This document shows positions 60,701 to 64,000 of a DNA stretch of 64,000 nt, in pieces; position 1 is the stretch's first letter, and the number at the start of each line of letters is the position of its first letter. The DNA lies in the NCBI RefSeq assembly GCF_009711205.1, contig NZ_WMIG01000002.1, forward strand, positions 496,001 through 560,000, given 5' to 3'. Position numbers and translations under genes: made by a program. The notes beneath the pieces are model-generated. The model made no database searches, was not told the origin of the DNA, and saw only the letters and a list, made by a program, of their open reading frames with translations. This DNA comes from Paracoccus litorisediminis (lineage in GTDB: Bacteria > Pseudomonadota > Alphaproteobacteria > Rhodobacterales > Rhodobacteraceae).

Positions 60701-62287
60701 TTAAGCCTGCTGCGCGACCGATTGTTCGGGCGAATCGCCCGGCAGGTCAGCGCTTCCCTGACCTGTTTGCTGTCGAACCGGATGATCGACCGATGCCAGA
60801 TCGACCATCGCCTGAAAGCGCAAAAGGGTACGGCCGCCCGAAAGCGACCGCAGGCTCCATGACAGAAGCCCGCCCGTCGGTCCGGCAATTGCCCCGTTGC
60901 GAGCCGGATCAGAGGCGGGTTGCGCAAAGGCCTGCCGCAACGCCGCCAAACCCGGACTGTCACCGCAGGCAGCGGTCCAATGGGCGAACTGGTCCTCAAG
61001 CGTGCCGCGGGGCGGCGTGTTCCAGATCGTCGTATAGCGGCGGTTTGACAGGATCAGCTCTCCGTTCACCGCAAAAACGGCGATGGCGTCGTCGAGCGCA
61101 TCCAGCACATCCGCACCCAGCGAGAGATCGGCCCGGAACTTGCGGGTCAGCGAAATCTCTGAGGTGATGTCTTCAAGCAGGAAGGCAATCGCGCCATCGG
61201 GATGCGGGCGGCCAGTGACGCGATAGGTCTGGCCACCGGGCAGCGACCATGTCTCGACATGCCGCCCCGAGGAGGCCGCCGCCTCTAGCGAGTTCATCTG
61301 TTCACGCCAGCTGCGATAATCCTTGGGCTCGGGAACCATCCGCGCCTCGCGCAGACGGTCGAGAAAGGCAAAGAGGGTAGGTCGCGCGGTCAGGAATCCC
61401 GTCGCCAGTCCGGTCAGGTCGATCAACGCAGGGTTGAATAACTGCAGCTTCCGGTCACGGTCAAAGATCGCAAGCCCGATGGGCAGATCGGCAAAGGTCT
61501 TGGTCAGGGTCTGGACAAATTCGCGCAGGCTGCGCTCGGCCCGGACGGCGGCATCGGCGGGCAGGGCCATGGCGACGGTCTGATCGGCGACGTCATGGAT
61601 ATGACAATCATACCAGCGTCCGTGTTGATCGTTTCGAACCTGCATCCGGCGCGCTACCTGGACCGTGCCCTGTGCCGGTACGGTCGCGGCGGGCAGGTCG
61701 ATCAGCCGTGGCAGCGGCCATTGGGTTTCACCGTCCGAGACCTCTTCGACCATCTGCAGATAAGCGGAATTGGCCCATGTCACATGCCCCTGCCCATCCT
61801 GCCGCCAAGCCAGCATCGGCGAATGATCGATAGTGCTGCGCAGGATCTGCAATTCATGCTCCATCGCGGCAAAGGACAGCGAATCCACCACGATTCCAGC
61901 ATTTGCTGCGGTCGGATCGGCCAGCGTCAGGCGCAAATGCCCGGACCCGAGATCCTCGGCCAGCAGGCGAAACCCGTTATCCCCCGTCAACTCCAACCGA
62001 GGCGGGCGGGCTTCGCGGTCAAGCCCCGTTTCCTGCGGCAGACGAGAAGCAAGCCAGCCCATGACGCGTTGCCAGTCGCTATCCCCCGGCATGACCGACA
62101 GCAGCAGTCGTGCGGGCGATGTCGCATCGACCAGCACCCGATCGCGGAACAGAAAGACGATCGGCTCCACATCCCGTTCCAGCCGAGCCTGCTCGGGCCG
62201 CCGCCTTTTGGTTCCGACCGCAAGCAGCCGAAACAGCACAACGGCGGCCAGAGCCGCCGCGAAAGCGATCAGGAATTGCGCAAGCAT
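60701..62287 (-). CDS. PAS-domain protein with one membrane anchor and no kinase domain
   Basis: A 528-residue protein. One N-terminal membrane segment (LAQFLIAFAAALAAVVLFRLLAV), then up to three PAS-like units: about 140-215 (IDHSPMLAWRQDGQGHVTWANSAYLQM), 260-375 (LADLPIGLAIFDRDRKLQLFNPAL) and 395-470 (DALDDAIAVFAVNGELILSNRRYTTIWN). No HisKA or HATPase motif follows; the chain ends in a low-complexity Gln/Ser tail. It probably senses redox or a ligand and acts by protein contact. It lies directly after regB on the same strand (69 bases). Function unknown. Confidence 0.75.
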   Translation of the reverse strand: MLAQFLIAFAAALAAVVLFRLLAVGTKRRRPEQARLERDVEPIVFLFRDRVLVDATSPARLLLSVMPGDSDWQRVMGWLASRLPQETGLDREARPPRLELTGDNGFRLLAEDLGSGHLRLTLADPTAANAGIVVDSLSFAAMEHELQILRSTIDHSPMLAWRQDGQGHVTWANSAYLQMVEEVSDGETQWPLPRLIDLPAATVPAQGTVQVARRMQVRNDQHGRWYDCHIHDVADQTVAMALPADAAVRAERSLREFVQTLTKTFADLPIGLAIFDRDRKLQLFNPALIDLTGLATGFLTARPTLFAFLDRLREARMVPEPKDYRSWREQMNSLEAAASSGRHVETWSLPGGQTYRVTGRPHPDGAIAFLLEDITSEISLTRKFRADLSLGADVLDALDDAIAVFAVNGELILSNRRYTTIWNTPPRGTLEDQFAHWTAACGDSPGLAALRQAFAQPASDPARNGAIAGPTGGLLSWSLRSLSGGRTLLRFQAMVDLASVDHPVRQQTGQGSADLPGDSPEQSVAQQA

Positions 62288-62356
62288 CGGTCCGCCCCGG
62301 CATAGCTACAAACATTCACAACTATAACGAGAAAAATAAACGAAGAGTTAACGCTA

Positions 62357-63697
62357 TTAGGAAATATGCGGATTCTGCCCCAAGGCCCCTCGATCATTCT
62401 TGGCCTCGATCACTTCACGCGGCCAGGTGACCGTCACCTGCGCGCCGCGTTGGCGGTTGCCAAAGCGCACCGCCGCCCCGGACCGCTCCAGCAGGGTCTT
62501 GGCGATGAACAGGCCCAGCCCCATGCCCTCATAGCTGCGCCCGTCCTCGGAGCGGGGGCGAGTGGTCAGGAAAGGGCTGCCAAGACGCGGCAGGATCGCC
62601 AAGGGAAAGCCCGGACCGTCATCGGCGATACGCAGCCTGATTTCACGCCGGTCTGCCTTGGCCTCGATCAGCACCTCGACCGAGGCGAAATCGACCGCGT
62701 TCTGGATCAGGTTGCGCAGGCCGTGGATCAAGGCCGCATCGCGCTGGATACTGGGGTGATCGCCGGTGATCTCGATGCGGATGCGGATACCACGGTCGCG
62801 ATGCGGGCCTGCGGCCTCTTCCAGAACCTGCCGCAAGGGCGCGCTGCGGATCAGCAGATCGTCGCGCCCGGCACTGCCCATCGAGCGCAGGATCGCCCCG
62901 CAGCGGTCGGCGGATTGGCGCAACAACTCCATATCCTCGGCCAGATCATCGCGGTCGGGCAGGGCCTCGCCGATCTCATCGGCCAACTCGGAACTGACCA
63001 GTTTGATCGTCGCCAGCGGTGTGCCCATCTCATGCGCGGCAGCGGCGACGACGCCGCCCAGATGTTGCAGCCGCTGCTCGCGTTCCAGCGCCATGCGCGC
63101 GGCAAACAGCGCGTCCGAAGTTGCGGTGATCTCGGCGGTGACGGTCCGGGCATAAAGCGCAAAGAACAGCGCGCCGATGATGATGGCAAACCAGCTGCCC
63201 ACCAGCAGCGGATCGCTGAGCACCGCTATCCCGTTATCCGAGAACGTCATTGGCCGCGCGAACCACGCCGTCATCGAGACCATGATGAAGGTAGCGATCC
63301 CCAGAGCCATCAGTTGCCGTCCGGGCAGCGCCGTTGCCGCCACCGTCACCGGGGCCAGCAACAGCAGCGCGAAGGGATTGGACAGCCCGCCGGTCAGCGA
63401 CAGCAGCGCTGCGATCTGGGCAAGGTCGAATCCCAGCTGCCAAGCGGCCTCCAGCGCCGAGATGCGCCTGTCGGGCCGCAGCATCATCGCAAGGTTGAGG
63501 ATCATCGCTAGCCCCAGCACCACCATCACCGGACCCAGGCTCAGATGCGCGCCGATCAGCAGCGCCACGCCCACGGCGACGGTCTGGCCGCAGATGGCCA
63601 CCCAACGCAGCAGGATCAGTGTTCTCAGTCGGATCGGCTCGGGACCGGGCTGGCCGGGCAGCAGGTCGAAGCGCCGCGAAACGAGGCCAATAAGCAC
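62357..63697 (-). CDS. regB: Redox sensor histidine kinase RegB/PrrB/ActS
   Basis: A 446-residue membrane kinase with six predicted segments. The quinone-sensing GGLSNPF lies at residues 103-109, the phospho-accepting His222 in AAAAHEMGTPLATIK, and redox-active Cys266 in SADRCGAIL. ATP-binding boxes are LRNLIQNAVDFA (N), IADDGPGFPL (G1) and GMGLGLFIAKTLL (G2). It controls respiration, nitrogen and carbon fixation genes through RegA. GTG 63697 is the start, after GGAGGGAACAG. It is divergent from regA. Confidence 0.95.
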   Translation of the reverse strand: MLIGLVSRRFDLLPGQPGPEPIRLRTLILLRWVAICGQTVAVGVALLIGAHLSLGPVMVVLGLAMILNLAMMLRPDRRISALEAAWQLGFDLAQIAALLSLTGGLSNPFALLLLAPVTVAATALPGRQLMALGIATFIMVSMTAWFARPMTFSDNGIAVLSDPLLVGSWFAIIIGALFFALYARTVTAEITATSDALFAARMALEREQRLQHLGGVVAAAAHEMGTPLATIKLVSSELADEIGEALPDRDDLAEDMELLRQSADRCGAILRSMGSAGRDDLLIRSAPLRQVLEEAAGPHRDRGIRIRIEITGDHPSIQRDAALIHGLRNLIQNAVDFASVEVLIEAKADRREIRLRIADDGPGFPLAILPRLGSPFLTTRPRSEDGRSYEGMGLGLFIAKTLLERSGAAVRFGNRQRGAQVTVTWPREVIEAKNDRGALGQNPHIS

Positions 63698-63711
63698 CTG
63701 TTCCCTCCTTG

Positions 63712-63727
63712 ATCGGAAATCACCGAT
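63712..63727. promoter_or_regulatory. Short inverted repeat in regB-regA intergenic region
   Basis: ATCGG / CCGAT arms around AAATCA, 15 bases upstream of the regB start. Could be part of the regB promoter or an operator; low support. Confidence 0.3.
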
Positions 63728-63787
63728 TGATACGCAGGGACGGGCGGGCAATCAATGCAGTGTGAACTGCGGCAAATCGAGTCGGTT

Positions 63788-63801
63788 TGACCCGAGGGTC
63801 A
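63788..63801. promoter_or_regulatory. TGACCC-GA-GGGTCA inverted repeat upstream of regA
   Basis: Perfect 6-bp arms (63788-63793 and 63796-63801), 45 bases before the regA start. Possibly an autoregulatory or other regulator's site. Confidence 0.4.
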
Positions 63802-63846
63802 TTTCCGCCTAGAAGCCACCGGGTATTTTTTCAGGGGTAACTGACC

Positions 63847-64000
63847 ATGGCCGAAAGCCGGAATATCGGACCCGATGCCAGCCTTCTTCTGGTTGATGAC
63901 GACGAAATCTTTCTGAACCGCCTGGCTCGAGCCATGGAAAAGCGCGGCTTCAGCGTCACGCGCGCCTCGTCTATTGCAGATGCAAAAGCAATCGTCGCAG
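63847..64000 (+). CDS. regA: Response regulator RegA/PrrA/ActR, N-terminal part (cut by window edge)
   Basis: 51 residues of a receiver domain: LLLVDDDEIFLNRLARAMEKRGF with the acidic triad Asp18-Asp19-Asp20, followed by VTRASSIADAKAIVA. The pattern and its location opposite regB identify RegA. The phosphorylated Asp and the Fis-type DNA-binding domain lie beyond the edge. ATG at 63847. The usual senC gene is not present between regB and regA. Confidence 0.92.
   Translation, partial: MAESRNIGPDASLLLVDDDEIFLNRLARAMEKRGFSVTRASSIADAKAIVA

Overview
The window is one contiguous piece of chromosome from a GC-rich alphaproteobacterium, most likely a Rhodobacterales member close to Paracoccus. The signs are the RegB/RegA redox pair at the right end, a Rhodobacter-type porin, DUF3576 and DUF6280-like proteins, the GbpR/ChvE/GguAB sugar-uptake module, and a repeat (GC-rich palindrome followed by GATATTT..AAGAAAG) of a kind found scattered in Rhodobacteraceae. 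That placement is inferred from gene content and protein style; no 16S is present. I see no tRNA, rRNA, insertion sequence, prophage or CRISPR array. Both ends cut genes: smc on the left and regA on the right.

Layout. 1-3.4 kb holds housekeeping genes (smc 5' end, lrgA-lrgB, a small conserved protein, efp, a small GNAT). 3.4-37 kb is a very large sugar-acid catabolic region. It opens with gbpR divergent from chvE-gguA-gguB, followed by a tightly overlapping run: L-arabinonate/D-galactonate-type dehydratase, galactose/arabinose 1-dehydrogenase, dgoK, dgoA, lactonase and galM. Next come a GntR regulator, a tripartite tricarboxylate-type transporter (tctC-tctB-tctA) and ltnD. A seven-gene minus-strand operon follows (xylonate-type dehydratase, SDR, 2-hydroxyacid dehydrogenase, GntR, DMT exporter, FAH-family hydrolase, OtnI-like isomerase). 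It diverges from a 2-keto-3-deoxy-L-arabonate dehydratase, which is followed by denD, a third GntR and a second SDR. The region closes with a CUT1 ABC sugar importer, kdgK and an aldehyde dehydrogenase, all on the minus strand.

How it fits together (inference from families). Aldoses are imported by ChvE-GguAB, epimerised by GalM, oxidised to lactones, opened to aldonates and dehydrated to 2-keto-3-deoxy acids. From there three fates are encoded. Hexose intermediates go to DgoK/DgoA and so to pyruvate plus glyceraldehyde 3-phosphate. Pentose intermediates can go through the KDA dehydratase and an aldehyde dehydrogenase to 2-oxoglutarate, or through an SDR and a FAH-family hydrolase to pyruvate plus a short hydroxy acid. 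DenD, LtnD and OtnI point to four-carbon acid sugars as well, but the kinase and decarboxylase that complete that pathway are not in the window. Palindromes sharing a GTATAC core (ATGTATACAT, TGGTATACCA) lie in front of several of these units and are probably operators for the three GntR-family regulators.

37-64 kb is mixed. It holds a VOC protein and a 1-Cys peroxiredoxin, a glycosyltransferase pair, pnp, putP, two related small secreted proteins, rpsO, an RTX-repeat membrane-anchored protein, a YggS-type PLP protein and a porin. Then come an operon-like plus-strand run (DUF3576 lipoprotein, leuS, lptE, holA, a flavoprotein), two MFS transporters, a second glycosyltransferase pair, asd, an MTA/SAH nucleosidase, a PAS protein without a kinase domain, and regB divergent from regA.

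Most striking: the branched sugar-acid cluster and its shared operator vocabulary, a repeat element that is extragenic in one place and part of an open reading frame in another, and two GT29-like genes that each sit beside an unrelated glycosyltransferase.
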